Assembly (NCBI GenBank): GCA_045646365.1
Contig: JAZRKP010000075.1
Coordinates: forward strand, 186,001-250,000
Length of the DNA: 64,000 bases
Origin: SIG454 sp045646365
GTDB taxonomy: Bacteria; Bacillota; Clostridia; Monoglobales; Monoglobaceae
Direction of reading: 5' to 3'
Positions 8,335-16,926 of this stretch are shown here, in pieces; position 1 is the first letter of the stretch; each line of letters opens with the position of its first letter. The notes beneath the pieces are model-generated. The model worked only from the letters and a program-made list of their open reading frames with translations, searched no databases and was not told the DNA's origin. The position numbers and the translations under genes were made by a program.

Positions 8335-9041
8335 GAAACGAGATATTCGGTAAGTCCCATAAAAATTGACCAGGCGATTTTCTGTTGATAGCTTTCGCTT
8401 TGAAGAAGCTTTGCCTCGTCAGGATTTGAAATAAACCCACATTCAACAAGGATTGACGGAATAACCGCATCTTTTAAAATGAAAATGCTGTTTCCTGTCT
8501 TAAGCTGACGGGTATTACCGGGGTCTGCGTTTTTTATGAGGGATGCCTGGACTATTTCGCCAAGTTTCTGACTTTCCTCTGATTTTGGTGCACAAAATAC
8601 CTGAGCACCTTTATACTGGGATTCGGGAAACTTGTTCATATGTATGCTGATAAATATGTCGGCATCCACCTTTTGAGGAAGAGTTTTTCGTTCCATAAGG
8701 TCGGATTTTTTCTGTGAAAGAGTTGCCGGTCTGTTGGGGTCTGCCGTATTTTTGTCAGTTTCACGAGTCATAATAACCGTTCCGCCGTTTTCTTCAATAA
8801 AGGCTTTAAGGTAAAGTGCGATTTTGAGATTAAGCTCCTTTTCGATAACATCATCACAGGATGCCCCCGAATCAGCCCCGCCGTGGCCTGGATCAATAAC
8901 GAAAACTTTTCCAGATACGGGAGTCCCGAAAGTGCTGACAGGACTGGGCGTTTCAAGGAAAATCGAAAGCAGGAAAATGATAGTGAAACATAAGGTCAGT
9001 GCTGATAAAATAATATTTCCTCTTTTAATAGTTATAAACAA
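8331..9041 (-). CDS. cwlD: N-acetylmuramoyl-L-alanine amidase CwlD
   Basis: A zinc amidase that cleaves the amide between muramic acid and the stem peptide. In spore formers CwlD makes the muramic lactam of cortex peptidoglycan. An N-terminal membrane helix serves as export signal. Amidase_3 motifs are VIDPGHGGADSG, the IHMN segment and LVECGFISNPDEA with the catalytic Glu. The strong site GAGGTGA (9053-9047) sits five bases before a TTG at 9041, which I take as start; the GTG at 9050 lies inside that site. Convergent with truA. CwlD is the best match by size and anchor; another sporulation amidase is possible. Confidence 0.88.
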   Translation of the reverse strand: MFITIKRGNIILSALTLCFTIIFLLSIFLETPSPVSTFGTPVSGKVFVIDPGHGGADSGASCDDVIEKELNLKIALYLKAFIEENGGTVIMTRETDKNTADPNRPATLSQKKSDLMERKTLPQKVDADIFISIHMNKFPESQYKGAQVFCAPKSEESQKLGEIVQASLIKNADPGNTRQLKTGNSIFILKDAVIPSILVECGFISNPDEAKLLQSESYQQKIAWSIFMGLTEYLVS

Positions 9042-9108
9042 ACTAATCACCTCACATAAAGTATATGATAAAGGCAGTTAATTTATATTCAGGCAAGGCG
9101 TATTTGTC

Positions 9109-9137
9109 TTGACAAAAATATGCCAATATGATAAAAT
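9109..9137 (+). promoter_or_regulatory. Promoter of the pyrimidine operon, with overlapping inverted repeat
   Basis: TTGACA (9109-9114), 17-base spacer, TAAAAT (9132-9137). The leader to the pyrC start is only about 30 bases, too short for a PyrR-type antiterminator/terminator. An imperfect inverted repeat (GGCGTATTTGTC / GACAAAAATATGCC, about 9098-9124) covers the -35 box and could be an operator. Confidence 0.75.
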
Positions 9138-9174
9138 ATTATAGATAAATTTATGACAAAGGAGATAGGGCATA

Positions 9175-10437
9175 GTGAAATACGCAATCATTGGTGCATC
9201 GGTATTTGAAGATAATGTTTTTAAGAAGAAAAATATTTTCATCGAGAACGGTGTGGTGTCTGAAATTTCCGAAAGAACTGCTGAAAATGATGGCAGTTTA
9301 TTTGAATTTGAAAATTGTTACGTTTTTCCCGGCTTTGTAGATGTTCATGTGCATTTGAGAGAGCCGGGCTTTTCATATAAGGAAACTGTAAAAAGCGGAA
9401 CAAAAGCGGCGGCGAGAGGCGGATTTACTGCGGTTTGCTCAATGCCAAATTTAAACCCTGTTCCGGATAGCATAGAAAATTTAAAGCAACAGCTTGATAT
9501 AATCGAAAAAGATGCAGTTATTTCGGTTTATCCCTTCGGCTCAATAACTTGCGGACAAAACGGTGAAGCTTTATCCGATATGGAGGGAATGGCTGAAAAT
9601 GTTGTAGGATTTTCCGATGACGGCAAAGGGGTGCAGAGCGAAGAAATGATGCGAGAGGCTATGAAAAAAGCCAAGTCTTTAGATAAAATAATCTCTGCCC
9701 ATTGCGAAGAAAATTCTCTGCTGAACGGCGGATATATCCATGACGGCGAATATGCAAAATTAAACGGTCATAAGGGGATTTGCTCTGAAAGTGAATGGGA
9801 ACCCATAAAAAGAGATGTGGAACTGGTTAAAGAGACGGGCGTTTCTTATCATGTCTGCCATATTTCCACAAAAGAAAGCGTTGAAATTATAAGAAAGGCA
9901 AAGGCGGAGGGGGTTGATATAACCTGTGAAACAGGTCCTCATTACCTGACTCTTTGCGATATGGATATTAAAGACGAGGGCAGATTTAAAATGAATCCGC
10001 CAATCCGTGGGGTAGAGGATAGAGATGCGCTTATTGAGGGGATAATTGACGGCACGGTTGATATGATTGCAACGGACCATGCTCCCCATTCAGAGGAGGA
10101 AAAATCGAAAGGTCTTTCGGGAAGCAATATGGGTGTTGTGGGAATTGAAACATCTTTCCCTGTTATGTATACGGAATTTGTTAAAACGGGGAAATTGAGC
10201 CTTGAAAAATTGGTTGAACTTATGAGTATTAACCCTGCAAAAAGATTTGGGATTAAAACGGGAATTAAGGTTGGGGAGAAAGCTAATTTTACGGTTTTTG
10301 ACCTGAATGAAAAATATGCAGTAAACCCCGACGAATTTCTTTCAAAGGGTAAAGCAACTCCGTTTGAAGGTAAAGAGGTTTACGGAAGATGCAAAATGAC
10401 CGTTGCAAACGGTGAAATTGCGTATAAGGAGGAGTAA
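9175..10437 (+). CDS. pyrC: Dihydroorotase
   Basis: Closes carbamoyl-aspartate to dihydroorotate, third step of UMP synthesis. The 420-residue type I enzyme has the metal-binding DVHVHLREPG near residue 60, SAHCEE, CHISTKESVE and ATDHAPHSEEEK. The start is a GTG with AAGGAG ten bases upstream. It is first in pyrC-K-D-F-E-B-I, whose genes abut or overlap. Carbamoyl-phosphate synthase genes are not in this operon. Confidence 0.96.
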   Translation: MKYAIIGASVFEDNVFKKKNIFIENGVVSEISERTAENDGSLFEFENCYVFPGFVDVHVHLREPGFSYKETVKSGTKAAARGGFTAVCSMPNLNPVPDSIENLKQQLDIIEKDAVISVYPFGSITCGQNGEALSDMEGMAENVVGFSDDGKGVQSEEMMREAMKKAKSLDKIISAHCEENSLLNGGYIHDGEYAKLNGHKGICSESEWEPIKRDVELVKETGVSYHVCHISTKESVEIIRKAKAEGVDITCETGPHYLTLCDMDIKDEGRFKMNPPIRGVEDRDALIEGIIDGTVDMIATDHAPHSEEEKSKGLSGSNMGVVGIETSFPVMYTEFVKTGKLSLEKLVELMSINPAKRFGIKTGIKVGEKANFTVFDLNEKYAVNPDEFLSKGKATPFEGKEVYGRCKMTVANGEIAYKEE

Positions 10438-10439
10438 TA

Positions 10440-11171
10440 ATGAAACAATCTTTGTTTGAAATAAAATCCAATAAAAAAATCGCAAGAGATATTTACGAAA
10501 TGATACTTGAGGGGGACACAAGCGACCTTATCCGTCCAGGGCAGTTTATAAATATTAAGCTTGATAACTTGTTTTTAAGACGCCCCATTTCGGTTTGCGA
10601 CTATGACGATAAAACCATTACGATTATTTATAAGGTAGTGGGCGAGGGTACAGAGAAAATGAGCCTTATGGAGAGCGGAACTTTAGATGTTCTGACAGGA
10701 CTCGGTAACGGCTTTAACACAGAAACAAGCGGAGATAAGCCTCTTTTAATCGGCGGTGGCGTTGGTGTTCCGCCAATGTATAACCTTTGCAAAAAACTTA
10801 TAGGCGAGGGAAAGATTGTTACGGTTATAATGGGATTTATGAACGAAGCAGATGTGTTTTATAAAGAAAAATTTGAAAAGCTGGGTGCAAAGGTTTATGT
10901 TACAACCAATGACGGAAGTATGGGTATAAAAGGCTTTGTTACAGATGCAATGAAAGAACTTGACGGATATACATATTTTTACACCTGCGGTCCTGAGCCG
11001 ATGCTTAAAGGTGTGTATGACACATCAGTAACGGAAGGGCAGTTAAGCTTTGAAGCGAGAATGGGTTGCGGATTTGGTGCTTGTATGGGTTGTACCTGCG
11101 AAACAAAGTACGGTCATAAGAGAATATGCAAGGAAGGCCCCGTTCTTTTGAAGGAGGAAGTAATATGGTAG
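10440..11171 (+). CDS. pyrK: Dihydroorotate dehydrogenase B, electron transfer subunit
   Basis: Carries electrons from PyrD to NAD+ through FAD and a [2Fe-2S] cluster. The 243 residues show a ferredoxin-reductase-like FAD domain with RRPISV, an NAD-binding GGGVGVPPM segment and the C-terminal cluster cysteines in GCGFGACMGCTC with a later KRICKEGP. It starts two bases after pyrC, with GGAGGAG inside the pyrC end. Its stop overlaps the pyrD start by seven bases, typical of translational coupling between partner subunits. Confidence 0.96.
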   Translation: MKQSLFEIKSNKKIARDIYEMILEGDTSDLIRPGQFINIKLDNLFLRRPISVCDYDDKTITIIYKVVGEGTEKMSLMESGTLDVLTGLGNGFNTETSGDKPLLIGGGVGVPPMYNLCKKLIGEGKIVTVIMGFMNEADVFYKEKFEKLGAKVYVTTNDGSMGIKGFVTDAMKELDGYTYFYTCGPEPMLKGVYDTSVTEGQLSFEARMGCGFGACMGCTCETKYGHKRICKEGPVLLKEEVIW

Positions 11172-12076
11172 ATTTAAGCGTAAATTTAGGCGGACTTTGT
11201 CTTGATAATCCGATAATCCCCGCAAGTGGAACCTTCGGATTTGGCTATGAGTTTGCTGATTTATATGATATAAATATTCTGGGAAGTATCTCTCTTAAAG
11301 GTACAACAAAAGAGCCACGACTCGGAAATCCGCTCCCGAGAATTGCGGAGTGCCGTGAGGGAATGATTAACTCTGTGGGACTTCAGAACCCCGGAGTTGA
11401 AAAGGTAATCGAGGAGGAAATACCAAAGCTTCGTCAGTGCTTTAATAAAAAAGCTATTGCCAATGTGGGTGGTTTTTCTCTTGATGAATATGTTTATAAC
11501 TGTGAAAAATTAGGTGCAGTTGATGAAATCGGTATTGTTGAGGTTAATATAAGCTGTCCTAATGTCCACGCAGGCGGAATGAGTTTTGGAACTGATGCGA
11601 AAAATGCCGCAGAGGTGACAAAAAGGGTTAAAGCAGTGACTAATAAGCCAGTTTTCATTAAGCTTTCTCCAAATGTTACGGATATTGTTGAGATTGCCAA
11701 AGCCTGCGAAGATGCAGGGGCAGATGGATTGACTCTTATAAATACTCTTATGGGAATGAAGATTGATTTGAAATCGAGAAAGCCTGTTGTTAAAAATAAA
11801 AAGGGCGGTTTCTCAGGTCCTGCTATTTTCCCTGTTGCAATCCGTATGATATACGATGTTTATGAAGCGGTGAAAATACCGATTATGGGCGTTGGCGGTG
11901 TTATGACGGCGGAAAATGTTATTGAAATGATGCTGGCGGGGGCGACTGCCGTGCAGGTCGGTGCGGCAAACCTTGTTGAGCCGTGTGCTTGTAAGAATAT
12001 AATTGAAGAGCTTCCTGCTCTTTGTAAAAAATACAATATAGAAAATTTAAAAGATATAATCGGAGGTGCCCACTAA
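11165..12076 (+). CDS. pyrD: Dihydroorotate dehydrogenase B, catalytic subunit (class 1B)
   Basis: Oxidises dihydroorotate to orotate with bound FMN. The 303 residues include ASGTFGFG, the catalytic cysteine of class 1 enzymes in VNISCPNVHAGG, and the FMN phosphate site IMGVGGVMTAENV. Cysteine rather than serine at the base position, together with adjacent pyrK, marks class 1B. The ATG at 11165 follows GGAGGAAG; a longer in-frame reading from 11126 lies deep in pyrK and is rejected. Confidence 0.97.
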   Translation: MVDLSVNLGGLCLDNPIIPASGTFGFGYEFADLYDINILGSISLKGTTKEPRLGNPLPRIAECREGMINSVGLQNPGVEKVIEEEIPKLRQCFNKKAIANVGGFSLDEYVYNCEKLGAVDEIGIVEVNISCPNVHAGGMSFGTDAKNAAEVTKRVKAVTNKPVFIKLSPNVTDIVEIAKACEDAGADGLTLINTLMGMKIDLKSRKPVVKNKKGGFSGPAIFPVAIRMIYDVYEAVKIPIMGVGGVMTAENVIEMMLAGATAVQVGAANLVEPCACKNIIEELPALCKKYNIENLKDIIGGAH

Positions 12077-12774
12077 TGGGAAAAGATGTAATTATTGCTT
12101 GTGACTTTTCAAGTGCAGAGGCAACATTTGAGTTTTTGGATAAGTTTACAGGAAAGAAACCTTTTGTTAAAATCGGTATGGAGCTTTTCTATGCGGAAGG
12201 TCCGTCAATCGTAAAGGAAATCAAGAAAAGAGGACATAAAATCTTTTTGGATTTAAAGCTTCACGATATTCCAAACACGGTTAAAAAAGCTATGTCAGTT
12301 TTGTCAAATCTTGATGTTGACATCTGTAATCTTCACGCAGGCGGAACAAAGAGAATGATGGAAGCGGCTTTAGAGGGGCTTACCCGTCCTGACGGAACAA
12401 GACCGCTTTTAATCGCTGTAACACAGCTTACCTCAACTGACCAGGAAAGTATGGAAAATGACCTTCTTATAAAAGAACCGATTGATAAGGTTGTTATGCA
12501 CTATGCAAAGTGTGCTAAAGAGGCAGGTCTTGACGGTATTGTATGTTCTCCGCTTGAGGCAGGAAAGGTACACGAAACTTGCGGAAATGAGTTTTTAACA
12601 GTTACTCCGGGAGTAAGATTTGCAGACGGGGATATAGGCGACCAGAAGAGAGTTATGACACCGGCTGAAGCTAAAAAAATTGGCTCTGACTATATCGTTG
12701 TTGGAAGACCGATAACTGCGGCAGATGACCCTGTTGCGGCTTACGAAAGATGTATAAACGAATTTGTTGATTAA
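12076..12774 (+). CDS. pyrF: Orotidine 5'-phosphate decarboxylase
   Basis: Decarboxylates OMP to UMP, the last step of the pathway. The 232 residues carry the catalytic Lys/Asp array in FLDLKLHDIPNTV and the phosphate-binding TPGVRF and VVGRPITAADDP. The start codon overlaps the pyrD stop by one base, with GGAGGTG upstream. Confidence 0.97.
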   Translation: MGKDVIIACDFSSAEATFEFLDKFTGKKPFVKIGMELFYAEGPSIVKEIKKRGHKIFLDLKLHDIPNTVKKAMSVLSNLDVDICNLHAGGTKRMMEAALEGLTRPDGTRPLLIAVTQLTSTDQESMENDLLIKEPIDKVVMHYAKCAKEAGLDGIVCSPLEAGKVHETCGNEFLTVTPGVRFADGDIGDQKRVMTPAEAKKIGSDYIVVGRPITAADDPVAAYERCINEFVD

Positions 12775-12791
12775 AAGAAAGGAAGATAAAA

Positions 12792-13430
12792 ATGGAAAAC
12801 ATTAAAGAACTGATTTCAAAAGATTTATTAAGTATCGGAGCGGTTTTTCTCCGTCCTGATGAACCATTCACTTGGGCAAGCGGAATAAAAAGCCCAATCT
12901 ACTGCGATAACAGATTGACACTTTCAGCACCGAAAGTTCGTGATGATATTGAAAATGCAATCGCAAACACAGTTAAGGAAAAGTATCCTGAGGCTGATGT
13001 CTTAATGGGAACAAGCACAGCAGGTATCGCTCACGCTGCAATCGCGGCTCATATTCTCGGAATCCCTATGGGATATGTAAGAAGCGGAGCTAAAGACCAC
13101 GGCAGACAGAATCAGATTGAAGGAAAGCTTGAAAAAGGTCAGAAAGTTGTTGTAATTGAAGACCTTATCTCAACCGGCGGAAGTGTTATCGAAGTTGTTG
13201 ATGTTTTAAGAGAAGCAGGCGCTGAGGTTCTTGGTATCGTTTCAATCTATACATATGGAATGAAGAAAGGTCTTGAAAGACTTGCTGCTGCAAATGTTGA
13301 AAATACAAGCCTTACAGATTTTGACACAACTGTTGAGGTTGCGGCTGAAATCGGATATATTAAGGCTGAGGATAAGGAACGCCTTATTATGTTCCGTAAT
13401 AACCCAAGTGACGAAAGCTGGATAAAATAA
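12792..13430 (+). CDS. pyrE: Orotate phosphoribosyltransferase
   Basis: Adds phosphoribose from PRPP to orotate giving OMP, the substrate of PyrF just upstream. The 212 residues include the PRPP motif VVVIEDLISTGGS, the flexible loop segment GRQNQIEG and the early WASGIKSPIYCDNR. It has AAAGGAAG before the ATG and follows pyrF by 17 bases. Confidence 0.97.
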   Translation: MENIKELISKDLLSIGAVFLRPDEPFTWASGIKSPIYCDNRLTLSAPKVRDDIENAIANTVKEKYPEADVLMGTSTAGIAHAAIAAHILGIPMGYVRSGAKDHGRQNQIEGKLEKGQKVVVIEDLISTGGSVIEVVDVLREAGAEVLGIVSIYTYGMKKGLERLAAANVENTSLTDFDTTVEVAAEIGYIKAEDKERLIMFRNNPSDESWIK

Positions 13431-13447
13431 TCGGAGGGAGATAATTT

Positions 13448-14365
13448 ATGCGTCACCTTATAGATATTCTGGATTTATCAACAGAAGAAATTGATAAGTT
13501 GTTAAGTGTTGCGGAGGACATTATAGAAAATCCTGCGAAATATCAGGAAAAATGTAAATATAAAAAACTTGCAACATTGTTTTTTGAGCCGTCAACAAGA
13601 ACAAGACTTAGTTTTGAAGCGGCAATGATGGAGCTTGGCGGAAATGTTATCGGTTTTTCCGATGCTGATTCAAGCTCTGCCTCAAAGGGCGAAAGTGTTT
13701 CCGACACAATTCAGGTTGTCGGATGCTATGCCGATATTATCGCAATGCGCCACCCGAAAGAGGGCGCACCTTATGCGGCATCTTTAAAGGCGGAAGTTCC
13801 AATCATCAATGCCGGTGACGGCGGACATAACCACCCGACTCAAACCCTTGCAGATTTGCTTACGATTAAGCGTGAAAAAGGCAGACTTAATAATCTGACA
13901 GTCGGGTTCTGCGGAGATTTGAAGTTTGGAAGAACGGTTCATTCTTTGATAAACGCTATGTCAAGATATGAAAATATCAAGTTTGTCCTTATTTCACCGG
14001 AAGAACTGGCTCTTCCTGATTATGTTAAAAAGGATGTTCTTGAAAAGAATAATATTCCTTATGTTGAAACAAGAAGCCTTGAAGAGGCAATGGGGGATAT
14101 AGATATCCTTTATATGACAAGAGTTCAGAAAGAGCGTTTCTTTAACGAGGCGGATTACATAAGACTTAAGGATAGCTATATCTTAACTCCTGATAAGCTT
14201 GAGGGGGCAAAGAGTGACCTTGTTATAATGCATCCGCTCCCAAGAGTTAATGAAATTGACACTAAGGTGGATAATGATTCCCGTGCTTGCTATTTCAAAC
14301 AGGTAAGAAACGGAAAGATTATGCGTATGGCACTCATACTTAAACTTCTGGAGGTTGAAGTCTAA
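13448..14365 (+). CDS. pyrB: Aspartate carbamoyltransferase, catalytic chain
   Basis: Joins carbamoyl phosphate and aspartate, the committed step of the pathway. The 305 residues contain the carbamoyl-phosphate site [12 protein letters not shown], the segment [10 protein letters not shown] and the aspartate-binding HPLPRVNEI. The ATG follows CGGAGGGAG. It is separated from pyrI by 118 bases that fold (14379-14438), while the other pyr genes are nearly contiguous. Confidence 0.97.
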   Translation: MRHLIDILDLSTEEIDKLLSVAEDIIENPAKYQEKCKYKKLATLFFEPSTRTRLSFEAAMMELGGNVIGFSDADSSSASKGESVSDTIQVVGCYADIIAMRHPKEGAPYAASLKAEVPIINAGDGGHNHPTQTLADLLTIKREKGRLNNLTVGFCGDLKFGRTVHSLINAMSRYENIKFVLISPEELALPDYVKKDVLEKNNIPYVETRSLEEAMGDIDILYMTRVQKERFFNEADYIRLKDSYILTPDKLEGAKSDLVIMHPLPRVNEIDTKVDNDSRACYFKQVRNGKIMRMALILKLLEVEV

Positions 14366-14378
14366 AAATTCACCCATC

Positions 14379-14438
14379 TTTCCGCTTTTTACTCGGGGCG
14401 GTGCAGATAGCACAGCACCACTTGCTGCAAAGCGGAAA
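14379..14438 (+). other. Folded spacer between pyrB and pyrI
   Basis: TTTCCGCTTT (14379-14388) is exactly complementary to AAAGCGGAAA (14429-14438). Inside the 40-base loop GGTGC (14400-14404) can pair with GCACC (14415-14419). No T-tract follows, so it is not a standard terminator. The region can be read in frame into pyrI from a TTG at 14355, but the pyrI family start and a binding site lie at 14484. Possible mRNA stability, processing or attenuation element. Confidence 0.5.
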
Positions 14439-14483
14439 TCTGAACAAATTTTTAAAACTTTGGGATATAGAAAGGGATTTTAT

Positions 14484-14909
14484 ATGAATATAGATTCAAT
14501 TAAAAATGGAATTGTTATTGACCATATCGCCTCAGGGAAGAGTATGGAGATTTATGAGCTTTTAAATCTTGAAAAGCTTGACTGTCAGGTTGCAATCATC
14601 AAGAACGCACAGAGCGGAAAAATGGGCAGGAAGGACATAATCAAAATTGATGCTGATGTTGACCTTGACCTTGAAATTTTAGGATATATTGATAAGGATA
14701 TAACGGTTAATATAATAAAGAACGGTGCTTTGGCTGAGAAAAGACATCTTTCTTTACCTGAAAAACTTGTTAATGTTATAAGTTGTAAAAATCCGAGATG
14801 TATAACAACGGTTGAGCAGGGAATTGACCAGATTTTCAAGCTGACCGACAAGGAAAACGGCGAATATCGCTGTGCATACTGTGAAACAAAAGCAAAAGAC
14901 GCCATATAG
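14484..14909 (+). CDS. pyrI: Aspartate carbamoyltransferase, regulatory chain
   Basis: Binds nucleotide effectors and joins the catalytic trimers. The 141 residues begin MNIDSIKNGIVIDHI, as usual for PyrI, and end with the structural zinc site: CKNPRC and YRCAYC. The ATG has AAAGGG upstream. Its stop codon lies inside the loop side of a terminator hairpin. Presence of PyrI implies allosteric feedback on PyrB, which may compensate for the lack of a PyrR leader. Confidence 0.95.
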   Translation: MNIDSIKNGIVIDHIASGKSMEIYELLNLEKLDCQVAIIKNAQSGKMGRKDIIKIDADVDLDLEILGYIDKDITVNIIKNGALAEKRHLSLPEKLVNVISCKNPRCITTVEQGIDQIFKLTDKENGEYRCAYCETKAKDAI

Positions 14910-14920
14910 GCGTCTTTTTT
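14894..14920. terminator. Bidirectional terminator, pyr operon / asnB
   Basis: AAAAGACGCC (14894-14903) and GGCGTCTTTT (14909-14918) form a perfect 10-bp stem with a 5-base loop and T/A tracts on both sides. It includes the pyrI stop codon and ends at the asnB stop. Confidence 0.9.
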
Positions 14921-16753
14921 CTATTTAAAAATCGGTTTGTAAGTTTTAAGCCAGAGGTTAATTGAATAGAAATATGCAAAAATCTGCGGAGCGGTCATAA
15001 GCTGACCATACCACGGTACATCAAACATACTGCCTTCGGTTTCGTATAGTTTCTTAACCATTTCAAAATCTGCAAACTGCCATATAGGTGCGTTTTTGTC
15101 ATCGATTATTTCTTTAAGAAGTTTCTTAACCGCATCAAAATATACAGGATTGTGGGTCTTGGGGTAAGGACTTTTCTTCCGCCATATAATCTCATAGGGT
15201 AGCATATCCGAAAATGCCTCACGGACAAGTCCCTTTTCCCGTCCCTGAGAATTTTTCATTTCCCAGGGAATGTTATAGGCGTATTCCAGAATCCGATGGT
15301 CGCAAAATGGAACTCTGACCTCAAGTCCGCTATACATACTCATTCTGTCTTTGCGGTCTAAAAGCCCTTGCATAAACCATTTAATGTTAAGCATAGTAAT
15401 CTCCCTGATTCGTCTGTCGATTTTGGAGTCGGTGGGGAGATAGTCCGTTGAATTTACCGTGTCAAGATATTTTTGCCGAACATATTCAGTTGGGGAAAAG
15501 TCTAAAATTCCGTCTTTTAAAAAGCTTGCTTTAAGGGGTACATTTCCGCTCCACGGAAAATCCTCTTTCCATAAAACTGCCTCGTTACGAAACCATGGAT
15601 ACCCACCAAAAATCTCGTCAGCACACTCTCCTGATAAAGCAACTGTGTGGGTTTTCTTAACCTGACGGCAGAAAAGGAGAAGGGAAGAATCAACATCAGC
15701 CATACAAGGCAGGTCACGGGCAAATGTTGCCTCGGTTAATGCCTCGGCAAGCTCGGTGTTGCTGACCGTAACAACTTTGTGGTCGGTTTTTGAATTTTCC
15801 GACACGAGTGAAATATAGTCGCTGTCGCTGTTTGGCTGGAACACGGAGCTTTTAAAATATTTTGCATTATCGTCATAGTCAACGGAATATGTTGTCAGGG
15901 TATTTGGGGCAACTGTCCTTGCTGTAATGGTTGATATAATACTTGAATCAAGTCCGCCCGACAGAAAACAACAGAGGGGAACATCGGACACAGTCTGCCT
16001 TGAAATTGAGTCACAAATCAGTTCCCTGACGGTGTTTTTCGTCTGAGTAAAGCTATCTTGATGCTCTCTCGCTTTAAGACTCCAGTAAGAACGCTTTTTC
16101 AGTCCGTCCCTTGAAAACACTCCGCACTCCCCAGGGCATAACTCGAAAATATTTGAAAAAGGTGTTTGCCCCGATGTCCTGCCCGGTCCGATAAGAAAGA
16201 TTTCCGCAAGGGATTCTTTGTTGATTTGGGGAGTAACCTGAGGGTGGGCAAGAACTGTTTTTATTTCAGAACCGAAAACGAAGGTTGACCCTGAAAAGGC
16301 ATAGAAGAACGGCTTAACCCCTGCTCTGTCACGGGCAATAAATATTCTTTGTCGTTTTTCGTCGTAAATTGCAAAAGCGTAAATTCCGTTAAGATGTTCA
16401 ACGCAATCCTCACCCCATTCGATATATGAAGTGAGAAGTGCTTCAGTGTCGGATTTTTCGGAAAAGACATAGCCAAGACAAGAAAGCTCCGCCCTTAAAT
16501 CCCCCGTGTTATAAAGTTCACCGTTATATACCATAACAAAGGTGTTCCCAAAGGCATCTTTCTTCATTGGCTGAATTCCGTTTTGTAAATCAACAACAGA
16601 GAGCCGTCTGTGAATAAATGCGATATGGTCGTTTTGATAAATCCCCGACTGGTCAGGCCCTCGTCTTTTAAGCGTATTGCTCATTTTTTCGGATATTTCA
16701 TCGTTTTTTATAATACGGTCAGTAAAATCAGCATAACCGCCTATTCCACACAT
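14921..16753 (-). CDS. asnB: Asparagine synthetase, glutamine-hydrolysing
   Basis: Makes asparagine from aspartate, glutamine and ATP. The start MCGIGGY places the nucleophile Cys2 of the class II glutaminase domain at the processed N-terminus, so the ATG at 16753 (GGAGGA upstream) is chosen over a TTG five codons earlier. The C-terminal synthetase domain has the ATP-pyrophosphatase loop CFLSGGLDSSI and SGECADEIFGGY. Length 610 residues. Convergent with the pyr operon and divergent from glgP. Confidence 0.95.
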   Translation of the reverse strand: MCGIGGYADFTDRIIKNDEISEKMSNTLKRRGPDQSGIYQNDHIAFIHRRLSVVDLQNGIQPMKKDAFGNTFVMVYNGELYNTGDLRAELSCLGYVFSEKSDTEALLTSYIEWGEDCVEHLNGIYAFAIYDEKRQRIFIARDRAGVKPFFYAFSGSTFVFGSEIKTVLAHPQVTPQINKESLAEIFLIGPGRTSGQTPFSNIFELCPGECGVFSRDGLKKRSYWSLKAREHQDSFTQTKNTVRELICDSISRQTVSDVPLCCFLSGGLDSSIISTITARTVAPNTLTTYSVDYDDNAKYFKSSVFQPNSDSDYISLVSENSKTDHKVVTVSNTELAEALTEATFARDLPCMADVDSSLLLFCRQVKKTHTVALSGECADEIFGGYPWFRNEAVLWKEDFPWSGNVPLKASFLKDGILDFSPTEYVRQKYLDTVNSTDYLPTDSKIDRRIREITMLNIKWFMQGLLDRKDRMSMYSGLEVRVPFCDHRILEYAYNIPWEMKNSQGREKGLVREAFSDMLPYEIIWRKKSPYPKTHNPVYFDAVKKLLKEIIDDKNAPIWQFADFEMVKKLYETEGSMFDVPWYGQLMTAPQIFAYFYSINLWLKTYKPIFK

Positions 16754-16808
16754 AATTAAATCCTCCAATAAATATACTCATACAGTATTTTACGCAGAAT
16801 AAGATAAA

Positions 16809-16850
16809 TTGACACAAAACACTTGCTATTTGATATGGTTAAGTGTTTTT
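16809..16850. promoter_or_regulatory. Possible promoter and operator/attenuator ahead of the maltose/glycogen operon
   Basis: TTGACA at 16809-16814 is followed by an inverted repeat AAACACTT (16817-16824) / AAGTGTTT (16841-16848) that runs into seven T residues. It could be a repressor site over the spacer or an early transcript terminator. No good -10 box lies at 17 bases from the TTGACA (GATATG), so the promoter call is weak. Confidence 0.4.
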
Positions 16851-16926
16851 TTGTTGCCAAATTAAGAATTAAATATAAAAAAATGTAAATACTATTCATA
16901 ATTAAAATCCGAAAAGGAGAATTTGT

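Noticed and set aside
14355..14483. Longer PyrI starting at the TTG inside pyrB
   Set aside because: The extra residues do not resemble PyrI, the region folds as a hairpin, and a binding site with an ATG lies at 14484.
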